The position numbers were made by a program, and so were the translations under genes. DNA of 64,000 nucleotides from Rostratula benghalensis (Eukaryota > Chordata > Aves > Charadriiformes > Rostratulidae). The stretch lies in NCBI GenBank assembly GCA_013399305.1, contig VXAI01000013.1, positions 1,058,778 to 1,122,777 of the forward strand. The letters run 5' to 3'. Positions 1 through 13,055 of the stretch are shown in pieces; position 1 is the first letter of the stretch; each line of letters begins with the position of its first letter. The notes under the pieces were generated by a model that worked only from the letters and a program-made list of their open reading frames with translations, was not told the origin of the DNA and did no database searches.

Positions 1-175
1 AAATTCAGCGTACAGCTGGCAGAGAAATTACAATATGCCTGTATCCATAAGTAGCTAAAACAAAATATTCTTTACTTAACACTAATAACAATTAAGTTCA
101 ATGCCTTTTTATATGCATTCCAAACTATGGAATATATTTTGTTCTTCCTTAACCTTTTTTTTCCGTTCTACAGTA

Positions 176-197
176 TAGTCTATGGGTAGTCTATGGG
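176..197. repeat. 11-bp tandem duplication
   Basis: The unit TAGTCTATGGG occurs twice head to tail with no mismatch. It is a short slippage-type duplication without evident function. Confidence 0.85.
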
Positions 198-2987
198 TAT
201 TGTCTGCTACGTATGACAAGTGCTTCTCAAAGATATTTCATGTCTCTCAACAGACTGCAGCTACAAACTTTACAAAATATTGTCTCCTAGTCTGGAGAAT
301 CCCTGCTTTTAGACAGGTGGTTTGTTTTCCTTTGCAGTTATAACACTCAATACAGCCATTTATGTATGATATGAAGTAAGATTAAGACAATAAATTTGTG
401 GCTGTTATCTGCAGTTAAGCCTTCAAAGTCTTGGAAGGAGATAGCTGGTTTCAAATAAAAACTCAGAACTGTGGATGTTCTTCTCATATATTTTTTAAGG
501 ATTTTTTATATTTTTATGAACTGGCTTGTTTCTGCATCAATTTAGTTGATGTTTTCAAGTGTCAGGAGCAGTATCCCAGTCAATATTTGATTTATTTTAG
601 AAATTAAAAAGACAAGATTTGGTGTTGCTTTTATCTATATTTGTTTCTAATGTAAAATAATCAGCAATGGTGACTTGTGGCACGATACAATTGTAATTAG
701 AGACGCAAATTAATGCCACAGATATGTCTAGAAATCAATCTTAATCTAAAACTGAAACACACAGTAATAATATAAAACAAAAAATTGTATGTTCATTTGG
801 GCTTTATTTGCAATACCATTGGCAGCTTCTGCTTGATAAGCCAAGACCAGAGCTGCAAAATTTGTATGTGAGGACTGAGATAGATTGGGAGAACTATGTG
901 AACACTTGGCACAATAAAAGCCAGCCCAGTATTTGGCAGTGTCCATCACTTTCCCAAATATTAAATTCATGCAAAGCAAATTTTTTAAGTGAGAAATGCA
1001 AATCATTGGAGGAGAAGAACATGTAAGTCATTCTGTTTCAACTGGAAAACACATTTAAAGCAATGATGAGAGTGAGTTTCAGGTATAATCACTACTTTAA
1101 GAACAGCAAGGTTGTGAGAAATATTTTTTCCTTTGAAAACATGTCAAAACACGATAAGTAGGTTCCCACTTTTTGGGTTTTTTTTTTTTTCCTTTGGTTA
1201 TGTTTATTTGTATTTTAGTAGGGTTTATGATAACATATTAGAAGGACTTGTTTTCAGGCTACTGATCCTTTAAAAACAAGCATGGATTTACCGAGACAGA
1301 ACAGAAAAGGAACCTGCCTTGGTTTGTGTGGTGCAGTACACATTTTGTGCCATGTTAGAAGGAATAGTATATAGTGTGTGCAGCCTTCTACCCTTCTCTA
1401 TCACATCTAGAACCTTTCCTGACAACAATAGTGGCACATAGACATACACTGGGACAGAAGCTTTAAGTAGGCACATGAAATTCTGCTTCTTTTCTTTAAA
1501 AGAAAATGCAAAAAAAGAAATCTGTGCTAGTAAGCAATACCAATTGAAATATGCTGACATTTTATGATCCTATTTCCTGTTTTTTATAACTTTTTAAAAC
1601 TTGAAGCGTCTGAGTTTCAATTTTCCATGAAGGTTGTCTACTTCAGGTTGATTTGTTTTGTTACTTTTTTGTGGAGGAAAAACATTGTTGATTTTGATGA
1701 CACAATTAAGGAAAATATTGTTTGTGTTTGTTAATGAATTCTGTTTTGCACTTACACTTTGACCAACTAAGTACGTGAGGAAAACGTCATGCTGAAGTGC
1801 AGGCTGCATTCAAAATTTCTCTTTGCTTTAGCATGTGCATTGTGATATCTTCTTGATTTGTTTCTAATTAATTATCATTAAAATAAGCAAAAATAGCTTT
1901 TCTTATTATTTTAAAGATGCATGTTCTTCACAGACAACCATACAGACTATAGTTTTTATTTCTTATGAAAAATCATTCATTGCTTTTTCTCAAAATATAT
2001 TTGAGGCAGTTTATCAAAGTTTTAGTTTAAAATGTGTGTTTGGAAGCAAATCTTCCATCAGCCCCAGTAATCATACTTTGATATGCTCCATAAATTTTTT
2101 CAGAGCACACAAATTGGATTCCTTTAGATTAAACTGTGAGATGAACTTCAGGAGGTCACCTAATGCACTCCAAAACAAAAACTAGCACTGTATCTGTAGA
2201 AAGAGACTAGAGCTCATTGGAAGTAAATGATACTAAAATGTATTTAGGTTGCCAGCTGCTCAACACCAACATTTTCATTCTGCTGACCAACTTCTATTGC
2301 AACACATTGTTTACTAAAATAGGCATAATCAGTGGCTTTTGTATAACCTTAATCTATTTACAGATTAGCTTAGAAATTCTTCCTTAAGAACTGGTGAAAT
2401 GAGTGCTCAATTGTACTCCTTTCTTATTTCCTGAAAAATGGTAACAGAGCTTTTTATATATGCACAAAGTAAAACTATTGTGAAAAACAAACCCTCATAA
2501 ATAATTTCCTTTAGTTTGAGATCTTCAGCATAAAATCTCAGTATTTAAAATGTTTGTATTCCTTGTTTATATGCTTACAAGGAAATAGGTTCTACAACGA
2601 TTTTTTTTCTCAATATTTGAATGTATGTTTGAATAAAAAATTTCAAGAAAGTTCAAAGCAACAGGAATCTGCATATGTACCCAAGTGTACGAACGGAGTT
2701 TTGTTCTACGGGCTTTACAGTGAGGACACACATGTGAACTGTGACCATGTTTTCATAAAAAACAACTCAGACACCCACAATGGTTTGGAAGTATGATTTA
2801 GTTTAAAAAATATTAATATAAAAGTATTAAAAGCTTTTATTGAGAGAATTAAATTTAAAATTCACAAAATAATCTCATTGGCATACTCTTTCTTCCTTTT
2901 GTGTATAACAATACCAATACAGCCTTTTTTTTACTTTCCCCATATAATCTCTGTATCTTCCCCATACTATTCCAAAATTTTGGAAGT

Positions 2988-3060
2988 TTTTTACATCTAT
3001 AAAACAGATGTAAGCATCTGTACATCTGTAAAACAGATGCTGCCCTACATCTGTAGGGCA
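2988..3060. repeat. Cluster of CATCTG/CAGATG palindromes ending in a perfect hairpin
   Basis: The hexamer ACATCT/AGATGT or its CATCTG core recurs about seven times in roughly 70 bp, in both orientations, so several nested foldbacks are possible. The last is a perfect 8-bp stem (TGCCCTAC, loop ATCT, GTAGGGCA) at 3041-3060. CATCTG/CAGATG is also a form of the E-box CANNTG, so clustered bHLH binding is conceivable. Palindrome-driven slippage is the simpler explanation. Confidence 0.7.
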
Positions 3061-6000
3061 ACAACTCACAACAACCTCCAACCCATCCACTGTACCCGTT
3101 TCATGAACTGAAACAATACAAAGGAAAGTAACTCCAAATGTTCTTGGCTGTTGATCTTACTGAATATTTTCTTTTCCTGGAGGTATATAATAGCTAAATT
3201 ATTCCAAAGAAATCTGTCACAGTCCTGTTTAAACCAAACCACCAATTAGTGCCACTTCCTGGATTTCTTATTGATCCCTTGCTTTTTGTCCATTTAGCCT
3301 GTGATTTTGTAATGGCAAGGCTAATGTCTTTTATCACTCACACAGGAGTTGCCGAAGGGTAGTATTTACCAGGCAATCATAAAAAAGAAAAAAATACTAA
3401 TGACCTCTCCCCTGATAAGCATATTGTAATAGCTGCAAGAATAAAAAAAATAACTGAACAAATCCATTTCTGTGGGAAGTTTATTCCCTCTTTGTGTACT
3501 ATGACATGCAGAAGTTGTTATTTATAAAGTATGTGGTATTTTTATTGAAGCTATCCTATGATTATTATCTGAAGTTTATTTAGACTGTAGGATTAATTTT
3601 TCACTCCACTCAGTAATAATTTAGAATATCAATATATAATTTTACATTTTGCAAGTATTTCAGGTACTGAAATTATCATCTTTTCCAACATCCCATTGCA
3701 GAGAATCCAATTGCTTTTTCCATCCTCCTTGAGCAGGTAAATACGTAACATTTCCTCTGTTGTAAATTGGTAGATGTTGCTGCTTGACACTTTTTATATG
3801 CTTAGTGTTTTGAAAAGGAAGGAGGTAATCTTTCCATTTCATGCTTTTACATTTTTCTGTACACTCACACTGAATAAATGTGCATTGTGATAATTTCTGC
3901 CCACAACCTGCATCTGATTCTTTAAAGGACGATTAACTTAAATCCAAATATTAATTGCAGAAAATTTACTGTATTCATAAAGATCAGCCCTGAGGAAGAA
4001 GACGAAAAATAGTTTTAAAAAAATCTAGTAATATTCATCCCATTTCACAGTCTGAAGTTGGAAACAAGGTTAATAATATGAAATCAGAAATTTAGTCACT
4101 TAGGGAATATTCTCCCCCTCACTAATTCCTATAATTTCAGATTATAAAAGTTGATTTTACTAGTGTAGACTGATGTCAGAATTTTCTGAAACTTTGGGAA
4201 AAAAATCACCTTGGAATAAGAAAGGACTTCTGCAAGAGATAAACTGAAAAAACCCCAAAACCATGACTACCGTGACTATTCCTAGAAAATTACATTGTCG
4301 CATAGTAGTAGCCATTCATATCTATGTACTAATCCATTTATGATGAAGAGTGGTTCTTGCCATTGACATTTTATATGGTACTGTATTTTTTGAGCAGATT
4401 CTGCCTTTTGCTGTCACATTTTTCTTCCAGACGAAATTGCAGTCAGAGAGACATGCAACCTGTTTGGGTTTTTTTGTTTGTTTTAACCAGGAGAACATAT
4501 TAGAGGGGTCTTCTTTTGGGTAGAAAATTAACTTTGCATTTGACAAAAGCCTGAAGTGTTCATAGTAAAGTTTCTACCTGGCAATATATAGTATAAGTTG
4601 TTTAACCTTCAGCAAAATATAATGTTATAAAGAACACATTACTTTTTTACATAATAGTTATTTCCTCAGATTTAAAAATGTCCTCTTTATGAGCTGTTTG
4701 TCACTTAAAGTTTCATAATTTTTTTGTAATTTGAATGTAATCTTCCACTTGTAGCCGATCAGTTTATTAATATGATGTTCTCAAGATATTACCAGTTTCA
4801 TTATGAAACAAGATCTTCTGCCTGTTCCCTTCATTTTATGCAAGAAAGTATAATGCAAAGAAATTTTCCTGTAATCCTGAGATATGATTGAATGAGATTT
4901 TTTCAATGATTTCTCAATACTCATAACAGTATATCCTTTCTAAAACAAAAACCATGGAGAATAATCATTCCCTTTGGCTACAACTGATTTTTTTTGCACA
5001 AATACCATTGCCAATACAATTTTTAAATTATTAACTCTTCCAAATTACAGTTTGATTTCAAAAACTAGAAATAGTTTTTGAAAACTTTCAATGTCACCAT
5101 AGATTAGTATATTTTGACAGAATTATTTCTTTATCTGTTAGGCGACATAGACTTTCTAAATAATAATTTTTTTATTATTTGGAAAAACCTATCTATTAAG
5201 ACAGCTCACATTAGGTTCCAGTTCTTCCATGTCATTCAGAGCCCATCCAAATGTGATGTCAGAAATATTTACATTGCCATCTGAATCAGCTTTCCATTTT
5301 CATGGAAAGCCTTTCCGTTAATTTTTTTTTTTCAAACCAGTTGTCATAGTTTCAGGCAGACAGGATCTTTTGGATTCTTGGGAGAAGTGTGAATAATCAC
5401 TTTTTGGAGACACTTGGTTTTCAGAGAGAATATTGATAAACAATGAACTAAAGTAAATCGCAGAAGGTGGGCCAAAGTTATCTAGCTCAAGAAAACAAGG
5501 AGAGCCTAGCAATAAACCCAACTACTAAGCAGCAGCTCTTATTTATTTCATTAGAATATGAAACACTGTTTCCAGGTTAAATTTTTCTTTTCACTTTTTT
5601 CTTGCTGTTGTATACATCTCCCATACTTTGCGAATTTATTTTTGAGATCCTTCTCTTTGATTCTTTTTTGATATGTCATTCTGAATGTGTATGGATGCAA
5701 AGGAAATTCTAGGGGTTTTTTATATCTCCTTCTGAAAATTGAAGATATCAAAAAAAAAAAAATTACAAGGCAATAAAAATATAAACGTCCATCTTCCCAT
5801 TGTACTGTTAAAAAATTATTTTTGTTGTTGTTTATATTGCAATACACTAGATTTATTCAACAAATCTCCTGGGAATTCTCTTAGGACCAGAGAGTTTAAT
5901 TACAGAAGATCTATAGTGGATCTGTAGTGTCATTTCAGCTGGACAGGTTTGCTAAGATGAAGGACATCTCCTCTTTCCCTGTGCATGAGACCCTGAATGA

Positions 6001-6420
6001 CTTATTTTCTACTTTGAGGCTTTTCTAGTATGACTACAAGTCTTTTGATCATGAAGGATCATTTTACCTCATGAAAATGCACACAAAATATCTGCTTTGA
6101 CCCTGATTACCCTTCACAGTAACAGCCAGTCTCCTCTTGGAATCTATTAGTCCATAGTGTTTCTTTATGTCTCTAGATCAACAGAAGCCCCTTTTTCTTG
6201 GATATTGTACAATTGCTGTTTCTAGCTAGAATAAAATGTTACTTTTATTTTTCTACTTCCAATTAAAAAAAAAAAAGTTTAAATACATTTGTCAAAACAA
6301 TCTTGTCCTTTGGCTGAATATATATAAAAATAATGATGAAAAAATATTTATTTTTAATCTTGTTTTCATTTGTTTTGGTTGGCAATGCTTTCCAATGTTT
6401 GTTTATATATATGCATTCAT

Positions 6421-6433
6421 ACACACACACACA
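6421..6433. repeat. Short (AC)n microsatellite
   Basis: An uninterrupted AC dinucleotide run of 13 bases, preceded by a TATATATATG tract. Ordinary short simple repeat. Confidence 0.9.
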
Positions 6434-9400
6434 ATAAGAATTGTACATACTTTTTAAAAATAAATAAGAACTGCAACATCTATCCAAGTTAGCAAGGTTT
6501 CTCCTCATATGCTACCATGACATATAATAATAGTTGAGAAAATTGGATCTATCTCCTTTCACTTTTAAACACTAATTTCGTTAAGACAGGTTGTGCTAAT
6601 TATCTCTGCACAAGCTGCTTGAGTTATACTAGGTAACAAGACTGCAATTTATCCCTGACTAACTATATTGATTTCTCTCTTGCCAGCTATAATCAGATAA
6701 ATAAACCAATAAACAACACTTGTTCTTATCATCTTTGCAGTTTAACAATACTCAGCTTCATTTACTGTTTTCTGGCGAACATCCCTGCAGAACTTACCCT
6801 TTTCATATCTAGTTGGCATATGAGCTATCTTCTCATACCTGATACATCATTTCCCTAATAGCAGAAAAGTAAAGCCAAGTGAATCCCTAATGAACATAAG
6901 CCTGCTTTGGGACTCACATTCCACTGCTTTAGTCTTGCTTTAAATCAATGTTTGCATTGTTTTGTGTTTTAACATCCTAATTTGCTGGTCATAGCAGCTG
7001 TTCTCTTAGCCTATGCATGGATACACTTATTTACTCTTCTCTCAGCTGCAAGCAATAGTGGATTTTTTAGAGACTACTCCAATTCAGAATTATTTCAACA
7101 TCCTTGGATTTGACTCTGCTATCTTTGATTTCTGTTTCTCCTAGAAGCAGGAATCTTTGAACTATGGCTCTGTCTTCGTGACAGAGCGCTGACACAGCTG
7201 ACAAGCACTTTATGCATGAACATGTTCCCAGGTCAACCCTTTGAAAAGGTAGATCTAAGATCAGTATCAAGCATGGTAATTTGTTTTAATATTTAGTCCT
7301 TTTCTGAATGTGAGCTGGCTTGAAAGAGATTTATATTAGCTATGCACTATGACTCAACCACAGTATCACCTTTTTCTTGGATCTTTGTCACTTGAGGCAG
7401 GCAATTATTCATTGAGTGAGAAAGCCTTCTTCTGTAGCTGAGATAGATGCAGAAAACATACCTTAAATTTCCTGCTTTACATAAAGTGTATGAGAGGTGA
7501 AAGCCTGGATGCTCAGATCTCTACTTTTTGAGAGTGAATGAAAACAGATATCAAGATCAATATTTTTTTTCCACCCAGACCATAATTATACATCTGTCAA
7601 ATGAACCAAATTAAAAAAGAATTAAATCTGACATTAAAAGCTTTATTGTTTACCAGTATTCAATACATGGCTATTATGGAGTAAGACTGCAATGAGGAAC
7701 TGTGACGGTTTGGGGATCTCCAATTGAATATTTCCATCTCTTAAACTCTCCAGGCTCCTCCTAAGCCTGCCCTTCTTAATTTCAGCTTTCCAGAGTTTTT
7801 TTTTTTAGTTGAGTATTATTACAATAACCCTGTTATCACAAGGATTTGTATTCAACTATAATTTCACCTCAATACAAATGTTTGAGCTGAGTTTGAGTAG
7901 GAAGAATAGAAGTTAAGTTAGTTTTCGTTTTGAACATCCACATGAGACAGTTAGTTTGAAGCTACCTTATGCACAACTTAAAAGCAACCTTCAACTAATA
8001 ACTGCAAGATGAAGAGGGAGACATTAAGGTAATAAATAAGTTTCAAAAATGTCCAGGGAAATATACAACACTGATTATCTTGTGACAAAGAAAAATTCAT
8101 AGGTTTGCATTCCTGAATAACGTGAACAGTATGTGAAATGTAACTTTGGAAGTGAGACTGGTGGTGGAGTGGGACGTTATGGTCAGTTCTGTCAAAGTGT
8201 CCTGTATCATAGGATTTCATGATATTGCCCACTGTGAGGTCTAATTTTTAAAAATGTGGTCATGCCTCTAAATATCTGCATATTCCTACCATATATTTTA
8301 TGAAAGCTGTCGTATCTATTATCCATATAGACCATAAAAATAAAAGTAAAACATAGTGAATGTAGCGAATTTTAAAACTTACTGGGTATATTTGGGAAAA
8401 AAAAAATAATCACTATTTTCCCATTCATCTCTTTCAGTGTTGTCTGAATATTGCAGCTGTCTGTTGTACCACTTAGCAATAATTCTTCACAAGTTGCAAG
8501 TGGTGGTATCTCACATTAAAGTTCAGTGTAAAATTTTCAGGATCATTTCTCTTTACAAGAATTTTGAGATTTCCCAGGCCCCAAATTCATTTATGCCTCA
8601 CTCCATCGGTTTCTCTAATATAAAAATTATCCACCTGGTCTGAACCACTGTTTCATTTGTAATTGCTAAATCATTGACATGTGCCCCTGCAGGATGGTAG
8701 CATGACCTCTGTATTCATTAATGGGTCTCTGCTCTCCTTTTGCAGCTGATTTAACTAGCAGTTTCATTGCAAATCTAAAAATGTTACAGAAGGTGTCATT
8801 TGTGTTATAATAACCTTTGTAACCCTATGACAGCTCCTCCAACCTGGAGCTCTGAGCAAGGTCTAATATTTTCAAATGAATGACTGAGCCTTTCCAAGAG
8901 TAAAATATATGCTTATATGGATTTTTAATTAAGAACTGTCTTAAGTGTCCCAGAACACAGTAGCAAAATAACATTAGCTGTATTGGTCAGGACTGGGCCT
9001 CTATCGCATAAAAAGAGGAAAAACCACATTCCTTTGTTCATTTAGACAGCAGTAAAATTCTGTTCACAAATGTTACACTCTGTAAGAGAAATGTGTCCTC
9101 TCCCTCTTCATAATGCTAATAAACCCTAGACCAATTATAAAAGATTCTTACCCATTTCATATTCAGTCAATAAATTGTCACAGATTCTCCTAAATCGATT
9201 GTGTCGTCTTCTTTTGGCATAAAACCGTCTTGAGTTCTGCCTGTTCTATGGCAATTTCTCAAGCTCTTGAGTCACTGTAATTCATGTTCAAGTATTATCT
9301 GCCTTGCCTTTATATTGGAATAATTGGTACTGCTGGTGCATTGTAAAGCATAACTAAAAGGTATGCTGTAGCTCAGATGGAATTTATGGGATCAATATAA

Positions 9401-11030
9401 AAAAATATTGGGTGAATTTCTTGGCATTATGCATGAAGCAAAAATTAGTAGGTCATAAATTGTCCTCCTTGGCCCTAAAACCTATTAAAATAGTGAAAAT
9501 AGCTATGTAGAATTTCATCCAGTCATTGCCACTGCTTAAGTTTGTACATCAAGGTTAAAATGACTCTATCAATATGCACATAGACTACAGACCAGATTTT
9601 CAGAAGACATTATCTTTTGCTTCAGCAATTAAAAAGATCTGGATTTTCATAAAACCCAAGCACTCAGCTTGCCAAGTACCTCACACAATCTGGTCGCTAA
9701 TTTTTGTGAACTGTTTTGAAAGTACAACTCTATTAAAACTAATTGCATTTTTTTATGGTCTTATAAACATGTTTTCTGCCCTGTGTTTCTGAGCGGCACA
9801 GAAATAAATGGAGATACTCACCATGACATTTACCTGCTAACTTTAGAGATCTACATCCACACTAGATTTTTTTAAAGTAAACAGACAGGAATAGGCATAG
9901 TAAGGGCAAGGTGGCCTCACCTGTTCTGGATATCATCAATAGATTGTGGCAAATAGCACTGGTGAGGAATACTTGGTTTTGTCTAGGTACCTAGATGAAC
10001 AACTTCACTGCAGCTCCATATGTCTGATCAGATGAACCCTTGGCTAATTGCCCCTACACTGGAAATGTAGGAATTTAAGGGAATAAACAGGTGAAACAGA
10101 GAAAATTTTTATTTCCCTACTATAATAATAGATGGCATTTTCTGAAAAAAAAAAATTGTGTTGAGTTAATCATCAGTGCTGTTAACTCCAGGGAGTATTG
10201 GAGTGTTCACAGTGTTTGAGACAAGGGACTAGACTGTGTCCACTTTTGTCTCTGATTTATTTTCCATCACTGAGAAAGCAGTGCTTATGTGCTTATGTGT
10301 TTTCTTCATAATATATAAAATAACATTTTTCACTGGTGTGCTGTCTGAAAGAACGTGTTCATCTTTTGGAGGCTCAGTTATGACAGAGATGGAGACAAAT
10401 CAGTACTGAAACACAAATATTTTATTTGCTTTTAGCAATCATAATTTCTTTAAAAATCACCTCTCCTAGAAAGATTGTTACATAGAAAACATCTTTTGAG
10501 CATCTAAGTCATCAATATAAAAACATTTGTTATATGTTTTCATTAAGTTTGTTTTTATTTATCATTTTCACACAGATCAGAATTTTAAACAAAAATTTTT
10601 CTTTCTTTTCTCTTTGCAGTTAATTAGCTACCAGTTCTGATGTTTTGTTTCCTGTCATTCAGACTTATAACTCTTTGATTTTGAACTTGTGCCCCGGTAA
10701 ACTCACTTTGCCAACACTCTTCCTGGTACTAAGACTACATATATATTTTTCCAAACCAATAATTTACATCACTAAACAGATTGCACAATCAGGAGACCAT
10801 GTCAAGGCCCTGAATGGACCAAGAGGCTTTGTAACATCTTCCTCCTCTCCTTGGCTGCTTGGCTGCTTATAATCAAGATCAGCTCTGGTTTTGCTTAGCT
10901 GTGTAACTTGGGATCAGAGTGCTGTGAAAACAGGTAAGTTGTGAGAAGGAGGTGTGAGGTCTCTTTCCCCATCCCCTGGAAACTTTATTAAAGCTCAGGT
11001 CCTTGCCCTAGGTCCTTGTGTGAGTTTTCA

Positions 11031-11785
11031 CAGAACCTTAGAATCGTAGAATTGTCTAGGTTGGAAGGGACCTTTAAGATCATCTAGTCCAGCCATCAAC
11101 CTAACTCTTGTAAAGAAACCCAAAACATCACGATACCACATCACTAAGCACTACGTCAACTCATCTTTTAAATACCTCCAGGGATGGTGCTTCAACCATT
11201 TACCTGGGCAGCCCATTCTAAAGTTTAATAACCTTTTCAGTATACTTTTTCCCTGATATCCAATCTGAACCTCCCCTAGCGCAACTTGAGGTCATTTCCT
11301 CTTGTCCTGTTGCCTGTGACACGGGAGAAGAGACCGACTCCCACCTCTCTGCAGCCTCCTTTCAGGTACTTGTAGAAAGCAATAAGATCTCCCTTCAGCC
11401 TCCTTTTCTCTAGGCTGAACAATCCCAGCTCCCTCAGCCTCTCCTCGTAAGACTCTAGTCTAGACCCCTTACCGGCTTAGTTGCCATTCTCTGGACCCAC
11501 TCCAGCACCTTTTTTGTGGTAAGGCGGCGCAAAACTGGACACAGTACTCAAAGTGGGACCTCACCAGCGTTGAGTACAGGGTGACGATCACCTCCCATGT
11601 CCTACTCACGATTTTGTTCCTGATACAGACCAGGCTGTTGTTTGCCTTCTTGACCACCTGGGCACACTGTTGGCTCATGTTCATCTGACTGTTGACCAAA
11701 GCCCCCACAACCTTTTCTGCCAGGCAGTTCTCCAGCCACTCTTCCCCAAGCCTGTAGCGCTGCATTTTGTTGCAGCTATGATTCT
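11031..11785 (-). mobile_element. CR1: CR1 LINE, 5'-truncated copy with intact 3' end
   Basis: Read on the minus strand this is the 3' part of a chicken-repeat-1 non-LTR retrotransposon. The 3' terminus lies at the left edge, where degenerate copies of the 8-bp AGAATCAT-type terminal repeat occur (AGAATCGT at 11040-11047), followed by the diagnostic GGTTGGAAGGGACC stretch at 11059-11072. Moving right, the 3' UTR and the C-terminal end of ORF2 follow. Similarity fades at about 11780, which is the usual 5' truncation of target-primed reverse transcription. Family assignment is confident; the subfamily cannot be set by eye. The copy is a dead fossil. Confidence 0.93.
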
Positions 11786-11816
11786 GTCCAGCAACACACC
11801 TTGCTTTCCATGGCAT
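11469..11816 (-). pseudogene. CR1 ORF2 C-terminal remnant
   Basis: An open frame of 115 codons on the minus strand encodes the end of the CR1 ORF2 polyprotein, downstream of the reverse-transcriptase palm. Recognisable family strings are [31 protein letters not shown] and [12 protein letters not shown]. The first 10-15 residues come from sequence outside the CR1 homology, so the apparent start codon is not a real gene start. The frame closes early at about 11469 compared with the family, so the tail of the protein is missing. It lacks endonuclease and catalytic RT motifs and cannot be functional. Confidence 0.85.
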
Positions 11817-13055
11817 GGCCTTGGTGTCTTTGCTTCCTGGCCTGATCTCATACCTGCATGGTCATGGATAGAAATCACAGGGCTTTTATCTGTTCACTGT
11901 CCCCAAAACTTCTTCTTGCACACTTATTTTGGGATGATAGCCCCTTGTGGGATTGCCTTGCCAGTCTTGTCACTCCTGGCTCCTCTTCTGCAGTGCCTTG
12001 CTGCTCCCCGAGTGTGCTCTGTGATACCACATTAGGAAGTGCAATAGCCAAGATAAGACTCTGTATATAATACTATAAAATGTATCTATTACCAGAGTCC
12101 ATCACTGTTTCTGAAATGTGGAAGATAGTTGCAGATAAGGACTAATCTTTATTAAAGGAAATACATGGTACCAGCCTAATCCTTGAGTACACTGCATGGG
12201 TGTATAACATGGTACTCTTTTAATAAAAGTTCTGTTATTTTTCTCTAACAGTTTTCTCTGGGGAAATATTTCTATATGTTTTTCAATATATATATCGACA
12301 GTAAATCATTTCTCCCTTCTCAGTTAAATGTTTACTTGATTAGCTGTATACTGATCTTCAGGAGAGGGGAGGGAAAACCTTAAATAACAATAGAAATGAC
12401 AAATTGTGGATGTTAAATGTGAAACACTGCTAGAACTGAAGCCAGAAAGTAACTATGTGAGATGATGCAGAAAAGCATCTTCTGACACCTGACAACCGAA
12501 ACCAGTTGTGCCTTAAGGCACTGGTGTTGGCAAGTACATGGAGAAGTGCCTTGCTGCATTCCCACAGTGCCTTAATAAGGTTTCAAATGAGAACAGCTAG
12601 CATCAAACAAAAATAATTATCTCATCCAGACCTTGTGATTATCTGTTAAAAGAATTAAAACATTATCTTTTTGGAACACTTGTTCTTAAATTAATATATT
12701 ATATTGCAATGCAAAGAAGCAGCACACATATTTAGTAGTTCATTATGCAGAGATTATTTGTAAGTTGCAGAAAACCTTCCTAGAGGCAGCAGTTTCAAGA
12801 ATGAAAAACAATATTTAGGGTGGTGAATCACAAGTGGATACACTGGGCAAAAACACACAAGCAGCTGATGGATCTTTAGGAACTGTGTTGGAAATAGCTG
12901 CTTCAGGCTTAGACCCTCTTTTTTATTTTGTATTGAAATTTGAGAGCTGTTATACTGAAAAATTTTCTTTTGTAGGTCATTTTGCAATACAATAAAAACT
13001 TAAGCTAGTCTTTTAATTTGAGGAAACAAGCTTCCCTCCCCTATCTTCTCACTTT
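11786..13055. other. Non-coding spacer between two CR1 copies
   Basis: The first 250 bp (to about 12040) is GC-richer than the surroundings and carries plus-strand frames of up to 121 codons, but no known domain or repeat family is recognised in it. It could be an unclassified repeat. The remainder is ordinary AT-rich DNA with a short TATATATAT tract near 12287. No gene is supported. Confidence 0.6.

Larger units (their letters stand above)
1..11030. other. AT-rich non-coding DNA, no gene recognised
   Basis: Eleven kilobases without a recognisable gene or young transposon. The sequence is AT-rich with frequent short A and T runs, for example T13 near 1178 and A12 near 5750. The longest open frames are under 100 codons, lie on both strands, and have no residue pattern of a known family. 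Visible small structures are an 11-bp tandem duplication at 176-197, a cluster of short palindromes at 2988-3060, and an (AC)n tract at 6421-6433. This is most simply intergenic or deep intronic DNA. Conserved non-coding elements could be present but cannot be seen without an alignment. Confidence 0.75.

Noticed and set aside
808..1026. 72-codon plus-strand frame ending at a strong donor-like GTAAGT
   Set aside because: No recognisable domain, no acceptor or upstream exon, and a comparable frame exists on the opposite strand. Length is within chance expectation.
11670..12070. Plus-strand frames of 70-121 codons
   Set aside because: Partly antisense to CR1 ORF2 and partly in unidentified GC-richer DNA. 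No domain or splice framing.
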